Translations under genes and position numbers: made by a program | Notes under the pieces: model-generated | What the model was told of the DNA's origin: nothing | The model's database searches: none | What the model saw: the letters and a program-made list of their open reading frames with translations, nothing else | In this document: positions 44,142-55,553 of the stretch, piece after piece | Numbering within the stretch: the first letter of the stretch is position 1 | Layout: each line of letters opens with the position of its first letter | Assembly: GCF_002920895.1 (NCBI RefSeq) | Contig: NZ_PQVG01000003.1 | Location: forward strand, 1 to 64,000 | Direction of reading: 5' to 3' | Source of the DNA: Flavobacterium alvei | GTDB lineage: Bacteria > Bacteroidota > Bacteroidia > Flavobacteriales > Flavobacteriaceae | DNA length: 64,000 nt

Positions 44142-44948
44142 ATGGAAGATAAGAGGATATTATATGTATCATCTGAAGTAGTGCCTTATCTAGCTGAAAA
44201 TGAGGTTTCTTCAATGTCTTACGAAGTCCCAAAAATGATTAATAATCAAGGCGGACAAATCAGAATTTTCATGCCGAGATATGGAAATATAAACGAAAGA
44301 AGACATCAATTGCACGAAGTAATTCGCCTTTCAGGTATGAATTTAGTTGTAAATGACTTGGATATGCCCTTGATTATAAAGGTGGCTTCGATTCCAAAAG
44401 AAAGAATTCAGGTTTATTTTATTGATAATGATGAATATTTTAAACGAAAAGCGACATTCACGGACGAAGAAGGCTTGATGTTTCCTGATAATGATGAACG
44501 AGCCATTTTCTTTGCCAAGGGAGTTGTCGAAACTGTGAAAAAATTAAATTGGGTTCCAGATATTATTCATGTTCATGGTTGGATGGCTGGAATGTTGCCT
44601 ATTTATATGAAGCATTTTTATAAAAATGAAGCTTTATTTTCAGAAACAAAAATCGTAACATCGGTTTACAGTCAGTCTTTTGAAGGTACATTAGATATAG
44701 AAATGATTAATAAAATTAAGTTTGATGGTGTTCCAAACGAATCTATTTCAGATCTTGAATCGCCAGATTACGAAAATATTATGAAGGCTACTATCAATCA
44801 TTCGGATGCCGTAATTATTGCTTCAGACAACTTGTCTTCAAGTTTAACAAAATTTATAGAATCTTCAGGAAAACCTTTTTTACCTTTCGCCTCGAAAGAT
44901 AAATTCGCTGAAACGTATTGTAATTTCTATAAAAATTTTGTTCTATAA
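44142..44948 (+). CDS. glycogen/starch synthase-like protein, N-terminal GT5 domain only
   Basis: A 268-residue protein that matches only the N-terminal catalytic domain of glycogen synthase: ILYVSSEVVPYLAENEVSSMSYEVPKMINNQGGQIRIFMPRYG, VPDIIHVHGWMAGMLPIYMKHFY. Full enzymes have about 480 residues with a second Rossmann domain carrying the C-terminal glucosyl-binding site, which is absent here. The gene divergently paired with panC and followed by DUF4270 and glmS is a repeated arrangement in Flavobacteria (from memory), so it is probably a conserved short form rather than a truncation. Its activity is unknown. Confidence 0.8.
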   Translation: MEDKRILYVSSEVVPYLAENEVSSMSYEVPKMINNQGGQIRIFMPRYGNINERRHQLHEVIRLSGMNLVVNDLDMPLIIKVASIPKERIQVYFIDNDEYFKRKATFTDEEGLMFPDNDERAIFFAKGVVETVKKLNWVPDIIHVHGWMAGMLPIYMKHFYKNEALFSETKIVTSVYSQSFEGTLDIEMINKIKFDGVPNESISDLESPDYENIMKATINHSDAVIIASDNLSSSLTKFIESSGKPFLPFASKDKFAETYCNFYKNFVL

Positions 44949-44968
44949 ATTAACATTCTCAAGTAAAC

Positions 44969-46738
44969 ATGCACAATAATTCCATTTTCAAGTTTCTATT
45001 ATTTCTTGTTAGTATCCTGCTTTTCGTTTCGTGTGACAAAGAGTATAGTGCAATAGGTGATGCATTAATTGGTGAAAATCACTTCGAATTGGCTAAATAT
45101 AACACAAGTGTAATAGCTTATAACGAAAAAATCACTCCTGTTCAATCAAGTAATCTTCCCATAAATGCTTTGGGAATTTATGATAATCCTGCATTTGGGA
45201 AAACTACTGCCAATTTTGTTACACAACTAGCATTAGCTAATGTTAATCCAACTTTTGGACCTAATGCAGTAATTGATAGTGTTGTAGTTGACATCCCTTA
45301 TTTTAGTACATTAAAATCGACTAATGCAACAACAGGTAATAGTGAGTATGAATTAGACTCTATTTATGGAGAGCCAAAGGCCAAAATAAAATTGAGTGTA
45401 TATGAATCGAATCGTTATATGGGAAAACAAAACGGAGTAGATCAGATTTTTTATACCAATCAAGATTCAGAATTTGATAGTTATAAAGTTGGAACACGCT
45501 TGAATGATCATGCTTCAAAAAAGGAACAAAACGACGAGTTTTTCTTTAACCCTAGAGAGAATAGATTTGTTACTCCAGCCTCAGCCGATGGTAAAACTGC
45601 CGCGGTGACTACCCGAACCGCTCCTAGTATGCGTTTGAATTTGAATGTTGAGTTTTTTAAAAATAAAATACTCAATGCTCCAGCAGGAAGTTTGACTACC
45701 AACGATGTTTTTATCAATTATTTTAGAGGCTTGTATTTTAAAGTAGAACAATCAGGTGCAGATAAAGGCGCTCTGGCCAATATCAATTTTGCAAAAGGGA
45801 CAATCACTATTAAATATAAAGAAGATACTTCTACGACTGATAAAACAAAAGTTGAAAAAACTTTAGTCATTAATATGTCAGGTAGCACAGCAAATCTACT
45901 GGAACAAACCAATACAAATGCCAATTATAATACAGCCACAAGCAATCCAAACCAAAGTGCTGGTGACGAAAGATTGTATTTAAAAGGAGGCGAAGGTTCG
46001 TTAGCAGTACTGAACCTTTTTAATCCAGCAGATAATTATAGTTATGAAGTTCTTAAAAATTCAAACAAAGAACCAATCGACGAAAATGGGAATGTTATTC
46101 CTCTTCAATCTAATGGAGATCCAAAATCTGGTTATTATTTAATTTATACCAAGAAAAACGGTTCAAATGGAGTTTCAGATGAATTAGAAGACATTAGATA
46201 TCCATTAATTGATGATACTCAAGGTCAAATTTATCACTCCATTAAAAGGAGATGGTTAATTAATCAAGCTAATTTGGTTTTGAATGTTGATGCAGACAAC
46301 ACAGAATTTAAAAAAAGCTATGAACCCAATAGAATTTATTTGTATGATTATACTAATGATACTACTGTTTTAGATTATTATTTAGCAGCAGCAACAAACG
46401 ATAAAAATACCTCAAAATATGCGTTTGGCGGATTTTTAACAAATGATGCAACAACTAAAAGAGGGGCTTCATATAAAATTAATCTTACCAATCATATTAG
46501 GAATTTAATAATAAACTCCGATGCAAAAAATGTCAAGTTGGCTGTAGTTGTTACTGAAGATATCAATGTTGCAGATTTTTATAAATTGAAAACATCAAGT
46601 GGACTGTTTACTCAAGCACCAAAAGCTAGCGTAATGAATCCATTGGGAACTATACTTTATGGAACGGGTGCTACTTCAACTAATTTGCCCGAGAACAAAA
46701 AAATAAAACTAGAGATTTATTATACAAAAACTAATTAA
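44969..46738 (+). CDS. DUF4270 family lipoprotein
   Basis: A 589-residue protein with a lipoprotein signal (FLLFLVSILLFVSCDKEYSAIG, acylated C22). The pattern ALIGENHFELAKYNTSVIAYNEKITPVQSSNLPINALGIYDNPAFGKTTANFVTQLALANVNPTFGPNAVIDSVVVDIPY is that of DUF4270, a family mostly restricted to Bacteroidota and found on the cell surface. The function is not known. It is 20 bp after the GT5-like gene and 9 bp before glmS, so all three are likely one operon. Confidence 0.85.
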   Translation: MHNNSIFKFLLFLVSILLFVSCDKEYSAIGDALIGENHFELAKYNTSVIAYNEKITPVQSSNLPINALGIYDNPAFGKTTANFVTQLALANVNPTFGPNAVIDSVVVDIPYFSTLKSTNATTGNSEYELDSIYGEPKAKIKLSVYESNRYMGKQNGVDQIFYTNQDSEFDSYKVGTRLNDHASKKEQNDEFFFNPRENRFVTPASADGKTAAVTTRTAPSMRLNLNVEFFKNKILNAPAGSLTTNDVFINYFRGLYFKVEQSGADKGALANINFAKGTITIKYKEDTSTTDKTKVEKTLVINMSGSTANLLEQTNTNANYNTATSNPNQSAGDERLYLKGGEGSLAVLNLFNPADNYSYEVLKNSNKEPIDENGNVIPLQSNGDPKSGYYLIYTKKNGSNGVSDELEDIRYPLIDDTQGQIYHSIKRRWLINQANLVLNVDADNTEFKKSYEPNRIYLYDYTNDTTVLDYYLAAATNDKNTSKYAFGGFLTNDATTKRGASYKINLTNHIRNLIINSDAKNVKLAVVVTEDINVADFYKLKTSSGLFTQAPKASVMNPLGTILYGTGATSTNLPENKKIKLEIYYTKTN

Positions 46739-46747
46739 ACCTAATCT

Positions 46748-48595
46748 ATGTGTGGAATTGTTGGATACATTGGCTATAGAGAAGCTTATCCTATTGTAAT
46801 AAAAGGATTAAAAAGACTGGAATACAGAGGATATGATAGTGCAGGCGTAATGCTGTATGATGGAAATGATATAAAGCTTTCTAAAACAAAAGGAAAAGTT
46901 GTTGACCTAGAAGCGAAAGCCTTAAAAGAAATTTCAACTAACGGAACAATAGGCATAGGACACACTCGTTGGGCAACTCACGGTGTGCCAAATGATGTGA
47001 ATTCCCATCCTCACGTTTCGAACTCGGGAGATTTAGTGATTATTCACAATGGAATTATCGAAAACTATGCTCCTTTAAAAGTAGAATTAATAAAAAGAGG
47101 CTATGTTTTTCACTCAGATACTGATACTGAAGTGCTGGTGAATCTTATAGAAGAAGTTCAAAAAAAGGAGAATTTAAAATTAGGAAAAGCAGTTCAAGTA
47201 GCCTTAAATCAAGTGTTTGGTGCCTATGCAATAGCTGTTTTTGACAAAAAAAACCCTGACGAAATTGTTGTTGCCCGTTTGGGAAGTCCGTTAGCAATAG
47301 GAATTGGCGAAGGAGAATATTTTATAGCATCTGATGCCTCACCATTTATCGAATATACTTCTAATGCAGTATATTTAGAAGACGGAGAAATGGCTAATAT
47401 CAGATTGCATAAGCCTATGAAAATAAGAAAAATTAAAGACGATTCTTTAGTTGATCCTTATATTCAAGAGCTTCAAATGAATTTGGAACAAATAGAAAAA
47501 GGCGGTTACGACCACTTTATGCTAAAAGAAATATTCGAACAACCTGATGTAATAACCGATACGTATCGTGGAAGACTTCATGCAAACGAAGGGATTATTC
47601 AAATGTCGGGTGTTGAAGATAATTTAGAAAAATTTCTTAACGCAGAGCGAATCATTATTGTAGCTTGTGGAACTTCTTGGCATGCAGGTCTTGTTGCAGA
47701 ATATATTTTAGAGGAGTTTACAAGAATTCCTGTTGAGGTTGAATACGCATCAGAGTTTAGATATAGAAATCCAATTATAAATAGTAAAGACGTTGTTATT
47801 GCTATTTCTCAATCTGGAGAAACTGCCGATACAATGGCAGCAATAAAATTGGCCAAAGAGAAAGGTGCCTTTGTTTATGGTGTTTGTAATGTGGTTGGTT
47901 CATCTATTTCTAGAGAAACCCATGCTGGTTCACATACCCATGCTGGTCCAGAAATTGGAGTTGCATCTACCAAAGCATTCACTACTCAAATTACCGTTTT
48001 AATAATGATGGCCTTGCGTTTAGCCAAAGCTAAAGGAACATTGTCTAAAACCGATTTTCATAGATACTTGCAAGAATTAGAAATTATTCCTGAAAAAGTA
48101 AAAGAAGCCTTAGAGACTAACGATAAGGCCAAAGAAATTGCTACAATTTTCAAAAATTCTCATAATTGTTTGTATTTAGGAAGAGGTTATAATTTTCCTG
48201 TTGCATTAGAAGGCGCACTAAAACTCAAAGAAATCTCCTATATTCATGCCGAAGGGTATCCTGCAGCGGAAATGAAACACGGTCCAATTGCCTTGATAGA
48301 TGAACGTATGCCAGTAATTGTTATTGCTCCTAAGCAAGGACATTACGACAAAATTGTTAGTAATATTCAGGAAATTAAATCTAGAAGTGGTATCATTATA
48401 GCGGTAGTTACAAAAGGCGATACTCAAGTGAGAGGATTGGCAGATCATATCATAGAGATTCCTGAGACTTCCGATGCTTTATCGCCATTAATTACCACTA
48501 TTCCTTTACAATTATTGTCTTATCATATTGCTGTTTTGAGAGGTTGTAATGTAGATCAGCCCCGAAATCTTGCAAAGTCAGTGACTGTTGAGTAA
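46748..48595 (+). CDS. glmS: glutamine-fructose-6-phosphate aminotransferase (isomerizing)
   Basis: A 615-residue enzyme, normal length. The N-terminal glutaminase has the nucleophile Cys2 (MCGIVGYIGYREAYPI); two SIS domains follow (about 290-460 and 470-610; GTSWHAGLVAEY, SQSGETADTMAAIKLAKEKG, SHNCLYLGRGYNFPVALEGALKLKEISYIHAEGYPAAEMKHGPIALI), ending PRNLAKSVTVE. It makes glucosamine-6-phosphate for peptidoglycan and lipid A. No glmS ribozyme is expected or seen here. Confidence 0.97.
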   Translation: MCGIVGYIGYREAYPIVIKGLKRLEYRGYDSAGVMLYDGNDIKLSKTKGKVVDLEAKALKEISTNGTIGIGHTRWATHGVPNDVNSHPHVSNSGDLVIIHNGIIENYAPLKVELIKRGYVFHSDTDTEVLVNLIEEVQKKENLKLGKAVQVALNQVFGAYAIAVFDKKNPDEIVVARLGSPLAIGIGEGEYFIASDASPFIEYTSNAVYLEDGEMANIRLHKPMKIRKIKDDSLVDPYIQELQMNLEQIEKGGYDHFMLKEIFEQPDVITDTYRGRLHANEGIIQMSGVEDNLEKFLNAERIIIVACGTSWHAGLVAEYILEEFTRIPVEVEYASEFRYRNPIINSKDVVIAISQSGETADTMAAIKLAKEKGAFVYGVCNVVGSSISRETHAGSHTHAGPEIGVASTKAFTTQITVLIMMALRLAKAKGTLSKTDFHRYLQELEIIPEKVKEALETNDKAKEIATIFKNSHNCLYLGRGYNFPVALEGALKLKEISYIHAEGYPAAEMKHGPIALIDERMPVIVIAPKQGHYDKIVSNIQEIKSRSGIIIAVVTKGDTQVRGLADHIIEIPETSDALSPLITTIPLQLLSYHIAVLRGCNVDQPRNLAKSVTVE

Positions 48596-48619
48596 GTAAT
48601 ATAGTATATATTATCATTA

Positions 48620-48650
48620 AAAGCGAGGTTTTTCACCTCGCTTTTTTTAT
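48620..48650 (+). terminator. intrinsic terminator of glmS
   Basis: Arms AAGCGAGGT and ACCTCGCTT with a five-base loop and seven T, 25 bp after the glmS stop. Confidence 0.85.
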
Positions 48651-48864
48651 GCATTTTTTTGAGAAATATCTATTTTCAAAACATTATTATTGTATGCTTG
48701 CATAACAAATCACATCATTTTAACTAAATACCCTAAATTAATTTAATGATTTTTGATATAGTTATTTATAGTGTAATTATATATTATTAAATTATTTTAA
48801 CGTTTTTTTAATAATATGAAAAATATTTGTACTTTGGCTGCATTAACTAACAAAATTCAATCAA

Positions 48865-51735
48865 ATGAGAAACTATTTACTTGTTTTGTCGTTGTTTTTT
48901 TGCGGCATCTCTTTTGCTCAAAACACAATAACAGGTTCTGTTACAGAAACTAATAATCAACCTATTCCTGGTGTCAATATAAAAGTAGTTGGAGACAAGG
49001 CAGGAACTGTCTCGGATGCTGATGGAAAATTTACTTTAACGTCTTCATTAAAACTGCCTTTTACATTAGAAATTACAAGTTTGGGACATCAAACTAAAAA
49101 AGTAACCATTACATCAAACAATCAAAATGTCACAATAAAACTGGCCGATTCAGAAACAACTTTAGATGAAGTTGTAGTTGCTGCATCAAGAACTCCTGAA
49201 AGAGTTTTAGAATCTCCAATAACTATTGAAAGAATGGGAATTAAGGAAATCAAAAAAACGGCTTCCCCAACTTTTTATGAAGGATTAGAAAACCTGAAAG
49301 AAGTTCAAATGAATACTAGTAGTTTGACTTTCAAATCAATCAATACAAGAGGTTTTGCAACTGTTGCAAATACTCGTTTTATGCAATTAGTTGATGGAAT
49401 GGATAATTCCTCACCGTTATTGAACTTTGTGTTGGGTAATATGATTGGAATTTCAGATATCGATGTTCAAAATGTAGAGTTATTGCCTGGAGCATCTTCG
49501 GCATTGTATGGTGCAAATGCTTTTAATGGAATAATGTTTATGAATAGCAAAAGTCCTTTTACTTATCAAGGTATTTCGACGTATTTAAAATATGGAGCTA
49601 CAAGCCAAAAAGCAGCAGGTACTAATGACTATCATGATTTTGGAATAAGAATGGCGCATGCCTTCAATAAGTATTTTGCCGCAAAAGTAAATATGACTTT
49701 TATGAAAGGAACCGATTGGTTTGCAGTAAACTATGATGATAAAAATCGTCAAGGGCAAGGAATAACCAGAAGTGATGTGAATTATGATGGTATGAATGTT
49801 TATGGTGATGAAGCTTCTACAAATATAAAAGCTGTTGGACAATCACTAGCAGATTTGGGGTTGATACCAGGTTCGGCAGTAAATTTATTGCCTAATTATA
49901 ATGTCAGTAGAACAGGTTATAATGAAGTAGATTTAACCGATAACAAGGCTGCCAACACTAAAATAGATTTCTCTTTTCATTTAAGACCTCTTGGAGACGA
50001 AAGATTGGAAGTCATTTGGCAAAGTAAATTTGGTTTTGGAAATGCAGTTTATCAAGGAGCCAATCGCTATTATTTGAATAATTTTTATATGTCGCAACAT
50101 AAAGTTGAAGTTAAAGGGAAAAACTTTTTTGTTAGAGGATATACCACTACAGAAGATGGCGGAAAATCATACGACATGCTTTTTACAGGATTGAATATAA
50201 ATAGAAAATGGAAAGATGATAAAACTTGGTTTGGTCAATATGCAGGGGCTTTTGTTCAAGCTACATTAGCAGGACAAACTCCAGAAAATGCTCATATTAT
50301 ATCTAGAGGTGTTGCCGATACGGGAAGATTTATGCCTGGAACTCCTGAATTTCAAAACGCATTTAATCAGGTTATTAATGATCCTGATGTGTTGACAGGA
50401 TCTAAATTAGTTGACAATTCTAGAATTTATCATTCGGATGCTAATTATAATTTTAAAGACCTCATTAAATTTGGCGAAATTCAAGTAGGGGGTTCTTACA
50501 GACAATATCAATTGAATTCACACGGAAGGATTTATACCGATGCGAATGGGCCAATTTATTACAACGAATATGGTGTTTACGCACAGTTACAGAAAAAATT
50601 CTTGGAAGATAGATTTAAGTTTACTGGATCGCTTCGCTATGATAAGTCCAAAAATTTTGACGGAAGTTATTCGCCAAGAGTATCATTAGTTTATTCTGCA
50701 GGTGAAAGAAAACAGCACAATTTTAGAGCTTCCTATCAAACTGGTTTTAGAAACCCAAGTACACAAGACCAATATATTGGGTTCAATGTTGGAAACGCTG
50801 TGTTAGTTGGATCTGCTCCTGATAATTTATTGCGATATTCAGAATCAAGACCTGTTGCAAATGGTTCGCCAGCCATTGGACAAGTTTATGCAGGTGGTTC
50901 ATCTGTAGTAATGACAGGTGAAAATGCCTATCTAAATTCCTATACAAAATCTTCGGTTGATGCTTTTGCAGCCTTTGCAGCCGCCAATCCAGGAAATACA
51001 CCCGGAGCAGCCGCATTATTAAAAAAAACAAATGTAAATTTTGTTAAACCAGAAGAAGTTCAGGCTATCGAACTAGGCTATCGTTCACAATACAAAGAGG
51101 TGAATATTGATGTAAATGGATACTATAATACCTATAACAATTTTATTGGAAACCTAACAGTTGTTGCTCCATTATATGGAACAGCAAGTGAAACTTTCGA
51201 TTTTGCTCAAGGTGCTCCAACTTATGTAACAAATCCAGCGGTACAAACTTTACACGCTCTTGGTAACGGAAATTATAGAGCTTATCAATTATACACCAAC
51301 ACTGCTTTAAAGATACAATCATTAGGTTTTGGAATCGGACTTTCTAAAAGAATGTTTGGTTATTATGATTTTGGAATGAATTACAATTATTCACAATTTG
51401 ATTTTGATCAAGCCAAAGATCCAGGTTTTGAAGCGGGTTTCAACACTCCAAAACACAGAGTTAAAGCCTCCATTGGAAATGAAAAACTATTCGAAAACTT
51501 TGGATTTAACGCAAGTATAAGATGGAATAGTGAATATCTATGGGAATCTACTTTTGCAGATGGTATGATAGAGTCAGCTACAGTTGTTGATGCTCAAATT
51601 AATTACGGTTTGCCAAAACTGAAATCTTTATTAAAATTAGGTGCCACGAATATTGGAAGTAAAGAATATACTCAAGTGTTAGGTGCTGGAGCAATAGGGC
51701 AACAATATTTTATTTCTTGGACTATTAATCCGTAA
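48865..51735 (+). CDS. TonB-dependent outer-membrane receptor
   Basis: A 956-residue protein with a signal peptide (MRNYLLVLSLFFCGISFAQ). The N-terminal carboxypeptidase-regulatory-like domain (about 20-100: ITGSVTETNNQPIPGVNIKVVGDKAGTVSDADGKFTLTS) is followed by the plug (TLDEVVVAASRTPERVLESPITIERM, LLPGASSALYGANAFNGIMFMNSKSP) and a long beta-barrel ending GAIGQQYFISWTINP. It imports a ligand using TonB energy. The ligand is not evident. The SGNH lipoprotein gene 36 bp downstream suggests a paired uptake unit. The 250-bp leader (48651-48864) is AT-rich with a possible -7 box near 48830. Confidence 0.92.
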   Translation: MRNYLLVLSLFFCGISFAQNTITGSVTETNNQPIPGVNIKVVGDKAGTVSDADGKFTLTSSLKLPFTLEITSLGHQTKKVTITSNNQNVTIKLADSETTLDEVVVAASRTPERVLESPITIERMGIKEIKKTASPTFYEGLENLKEVQMNTSSLTFKSINTRGFATVANTRFMQLVDGMDNSSPLLNFVLGNMIGISDIDVQNVELLPGASSALYGANAFNGIMFMNSKSPFTYQGISTYLKYGATSQKAAGTNDYHDFGIRMAHAFNKYFAAKVNMTFMKGTDWFAVNYDDKNRQGQGITRSDVNYDGMNVYGDEASTNIKAVGQSLADLGLIPGSAVNLLPNYNVSRTGYNEVDLTDNKAANTKIDFSFHLRPLGDERLEVIWQSKFGFGNAVYQGANRYYLNNFYMSQHKVEVKGKNFFVRGYTTTEDGGKSYDMLFTGLNINRKWKDDKTWFGQYAGAFVQATLAGQTPENAHIISRGVADTGRFMPGTPEFQNAFNQVINDPDVLTGSKLVDNSRIYHSDANYNFKDLIKFGEIQVGGSYRQYQLNSHGRIYTDANGPIYYNEYGVYAQLQKKFLEDRFKFTGSLRYDKSKNFDGSYSPRVSLVYSAGERKQHNFRASYQTGFRNPSTQDQYIGFNVGNAVLVGSAPDNLLRYSESRPVANGSPAIGQVYAGGSSVVMTGENAYLNSYTKSSVDAFAAFAAANPGNTPGAAALLKKTNVNFVKPEEVQAIELGYRSQYKEVNIDVNGYYNTYNNFIGNLTVVAPLYGTASETFDFAQGAPTYVTNPAVQTLHALGNGNYRAYQLYTNTALKIQSLGFGIGLSKRMFGYYDFGMNYNYSQFDFDQAKDPGFEAGFNTPKHRVKASIGNEKLFENFGFNASIRWNSEYLWESTFADGMIESATVVDAQINYGLPKLKSLLKLGATNIGSKEYTQVLGAGAIGQQYFISWTINP

Positions 51736-51771
51736 TTCAATCATTCAACAACATATATAAATAATAAGATT

Positions 51772-53298
51772 ATGATAAAAAATTTCAAATGGCTTTTATT
51801 GGTTGCTGCAACCTTTATGGCATGTAATGATAATGATGTTGAAACTGTAGTTTATAATACATCCGATGGATTAGCCCCAACAGCAGGGAATGCAAATTTT
51901 TCGAAATTTGTTTCTTTGGGAAATTCATTAACCGCAGGATATTCTGACAATGCGTTGTTTATTGATGGGCAAAAATCCTCTTACACTTATATATTAGCAC
52001 AACAATTTGCAACAGTTGGTGGCGGAGAATTTAAAATCCCTTTTATGGCCGACAATATTGGAGGATTCAAAATCAATGGAGTGCCGTATGCTGGGCCAAG
52101 ATTGGCTTCAACAGGCGGTGGAGCACCAACTCCAGTTTCTGGAACTCCATCAACAGAGATTATGACTTCAATAGTTTCTGGAGGACCTTATAATAATTGT
52201 GGTGTTCCAGGTGCTAAAAGTTTTCATTTATTATCACCAAGTTACGGTAGTTTAGCTGGGATATCTTTAGGAACTGCAAATCCTTATTATGTTCGTTTTG
52301 CTCCAAATGCTACCACATCGGTTTTAGCCTATGCAGCTTCTCAAACACCTACATTCTTTTCGCTTTGGATTGGAAATAACGATGTTTTGGGCTATGCAAC
52401 TTCAGGAGGTGATGATTCAAATCCTATAACTCCCTCTGCTGGTGCTGCAGGAGTTGGTTTTGATGCTACATATGATGTATTAGTAAATACACTAACTGCA
52501 TCTGGTGCAAAAGGAGTTATTGCCAATATTCCTTATGTAAATACAGTTCCTTTTTTTACCTACATCGCGACAAATCCAGTGCCATTAAACGCTACACAAG
52601 TTGGATCTCTAAATCCATTTTTCGGAGCTATGAATAGTATGTTGGCTTCTGTTGGACAAGCGGCTCGTTTTCAAACCCTAACGGCCAGTTCAACAAACCC
52701 ACTTTTAATAGCAGACGAAATGTTGACTTACGACGCAACGGCATTGTTTACAGCTGCATTTCAAGGAGCACCATTCAATTATCCACTATCAACAGCTTCT
52801 TTTTTAGGCGCTTTGTATGGAAAAGCGCGTCATGCTAGTAATGCTTCTGCAACTAGAGACTATATATTGTTAACCTCTGGCGCAACAATTGGTACAACTA
52901 AACCAGGGTATCCTGCAAATAACAATACGATAGGAGTAACTTATCCAATGGAGGACAAAGCTACATTAACTTATAGCGAAGTGGCATTAGTAAAAACAGC
53001 TACTGATGCATACAATGCTAAAATTAAAGCTGTTGCAACGGCTAAAGGGCTTGCATTTGTTGATACAAACGCTTTGATGACCCAAATTGCAAACGGAGGT
53101 GTTTCGGCAAATGGATTTACGGTTACTAGTGCTTTTATAACAGGGGGAGGATTTTCGACAGACGGTGTTCATCCGTCACCAAGAGGATATGCTTTAATCG
53201 CAAATAAATTTATCGAAGCTATAAATCTAACATACGGTTCAAATTTAAAAGGGATAAGTTTAGCAGATTATAGAATTTTATTTCCAAAGTCTCTTTAA
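51772..53298 (+). CDS. SGNH/GDSL-type hydrolase lipoprotein
   Basis: A 508-residue protein with a lipoprotein signal (LLLVAATFMACNDND, acylated C18). The catalytic blocks of SGNH hydrolases are visible: FVSLGNSLTAGYSDN (block I serine, GNS instead of GDS), LWIGNNDVLGYAT (block III), and TDGVHPSPRGYALIANK (block V with D and H). It is therefore probably an outer-membrane lipase or esterase. It is paired with the upstream TonB receptor. A terminator follows at 53319. Confidence 0.85.
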   Translation: MIKNFKWLLLVAATFMACNDNDVETVVYNTSDGLAPTAGNANFSKFVSLGNSLTAGYSDNALFIDGQKSSYTYILAQQFATVGGGEFKIPFMADNIGGFKINGVPYAGPRLASTGGGAPTPVSGTPSTEIMTSIVSGGPYNNCGVPGAKSFHLLSPSYGSLAGISLGTANPYYVRFAPNATTSVLAYAASQTPTFFSLWIGNNDVLGYATSGGDDSNPITPSAGAAGVGFDATYDVLVNTLTASGAKGVIANIPYVNTVPFFTYIATNPVPLNATQVGSLNPFFGAMNSMLASVGQAARFQTLTASSTNPLLIADEMLTYDATALFTAAFQGAPFNYPLSTASFLGALYGKARHASNASATRDYILLTSGATIGTTKPGYPANNNTIGVTYPMEDKATLTYSEVALVKTATDAYNAKIKAVATAKGLAFVDTNALMTQIANGGVSANGFTVTSAFITGGGFSTDGVHPSPRGYALIANKFIEAINLTYGSNLKGISLADYRILFPKSL

Positions 53299-53318
53299 AA
53301 ATTAAAAAAATAAATTAA

Positions 53319-53350
53319 AAAACCATCACATCTAATGTGGTGGTTTTTTG
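53319..53350 (+). terminator. intrinsic terminator of the SGNH lipoprotein gene
   Basis: Arms AAAACCATCACA and TGTGGTGGTTTT (one mismatch) around five bases, with a T run after. Confidence 0.8.
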
Positions 53351-53430
53351 GTTTTTAGTCTTTTTTAAGGGTTTATTTCTATTCTTTGAGAAGAACTTAA
53401 AACAAGCTCTGTTTTTTTATAAAAAAAGTA

Positions 53431-53461
53431 TTGATTTTTATGTTTTAAAAAATTATCTTTG
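53431..53461 (+). promoter_or_regulatory. Bacteroidota promoter of atpD-atpC
   Basis: TTG at 53431-53433, 20-bp spacer, then TATCTTTG at 53454-53461, matching TTTG-N19to21-TAnnTTTG. It is 85 bp before the atpD ATG, so the leader is long but untranslated. Confidence 0.6.
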
Positions 53462-53542
53462 CCACCTGAAAAACAAACCTACTCGATTAGTGTCGATTAG
53501 TTGTTATTCATAAACCTGAATAGCTATTTAATAAATACATAA

Positions 53543-55057
<1,515 letters not shown>

Positions 55058-55058
55058 T

Positions 55059-55125
55059 TGGTTGTTAGTTGTTAGTTGATAGTTGTTAGAAAACAACCAT
55101 CAACCATCAACCATCAACTATTAAC
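55059..55125. repeat. word-repeat palindrome inside the atpD-atpC operon
   Basis: On the left GGTTGTTAGTTGTTAGTTGA and TAGTTGTTAG, on the right CAACCATCAACCATCAACCA and TCAACTATTAAC, with AAAA between. It separates two subunits of one complex, where a strong hairpin might adjust their relative output. Confidence 0.6.
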
Positions 55126-55134
55126 TAAAAAATT

Positions 55135-55416
55135 ATGATTTTAGAAATAGTATCACCAGAAGCAAAATTATTTTCAGGAGAAGTTACTTCGGTAACCTTA
55201 CCTGGAGTTGATGGTAGCTTTCAAATTTTGGATAATCACGCTTCGATTGTTTCTATTTTAGGAAAAGGACTAGTGAAAATTGCAGCACCAAGTTTTAATT
55301 TTTCTGAGGAAGTAGAGGCTAAGTTTACGAAAGTAAATCCACAAACTTATACTTTGGCTATTGCTTCGGGAACAATCGAAATGAAAGACAATAAAGTAAT
55401 TGTTTTAGCAGACTAA
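55135..55416 (+). CDS. atpC: F1F0 ATP synthase epsilon subunit
   Basis: A 93-residue protein with only the N-terminal beta-sandwich of epsilon: MILEIVSPEAKLFSGEVTSVTLPGVDGSFQILDNHASIVSILGKGLVKI. The usual C-terminal helical hairpin that inhibits ATP hydrolysis is missing, as is common in Bacteroidota. It links the c-ring to the F1 rotor. The start ATG follows the word-repeat hairpin by 9 bp. The next gene is unrelated. Confidence 0.95.
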   Translation: MILEIVSPEAKLFSGEVTSVTLPGVDGSFQILDNHASIVSILGKGLVKIAAPSFNFSEEVEAKFTKVNPQTYTLAIASGTIEMKDNKVIVLAD

Positions 55417-55553
55417 GACAATTTCAAGGCAAAGAATTAAAAGTCATACAGCAATGTGTGACTTTTTTTATGTCAAAAAATCCGTGTTTATCCGTGTTTT
55501 TGCTTTGGCAAATCTGTTTCATCTGCGTTCCATTTTTTCCTAACTTTACCCTT

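Noticed and set aside
44142..44948. Truncated pseudogene of glgA
   Set aside because: No remnant of the second domain follows, the frame is clean, and the gene sits tightly in an operon, so a short functional form is more likely.
46600..46747. glmS ribozyme upstream of glmS
   Set aside because: The spacer to the preceding gene is only 9 bp, so the ribozyme cannot be there.
55458..55553. Longer N-terminus of BioF
   Set aside because: The extension overlaps ATCCGTGTTT word repeats and has no similarity to BioF. The ATG at 55554 gives the usual start.
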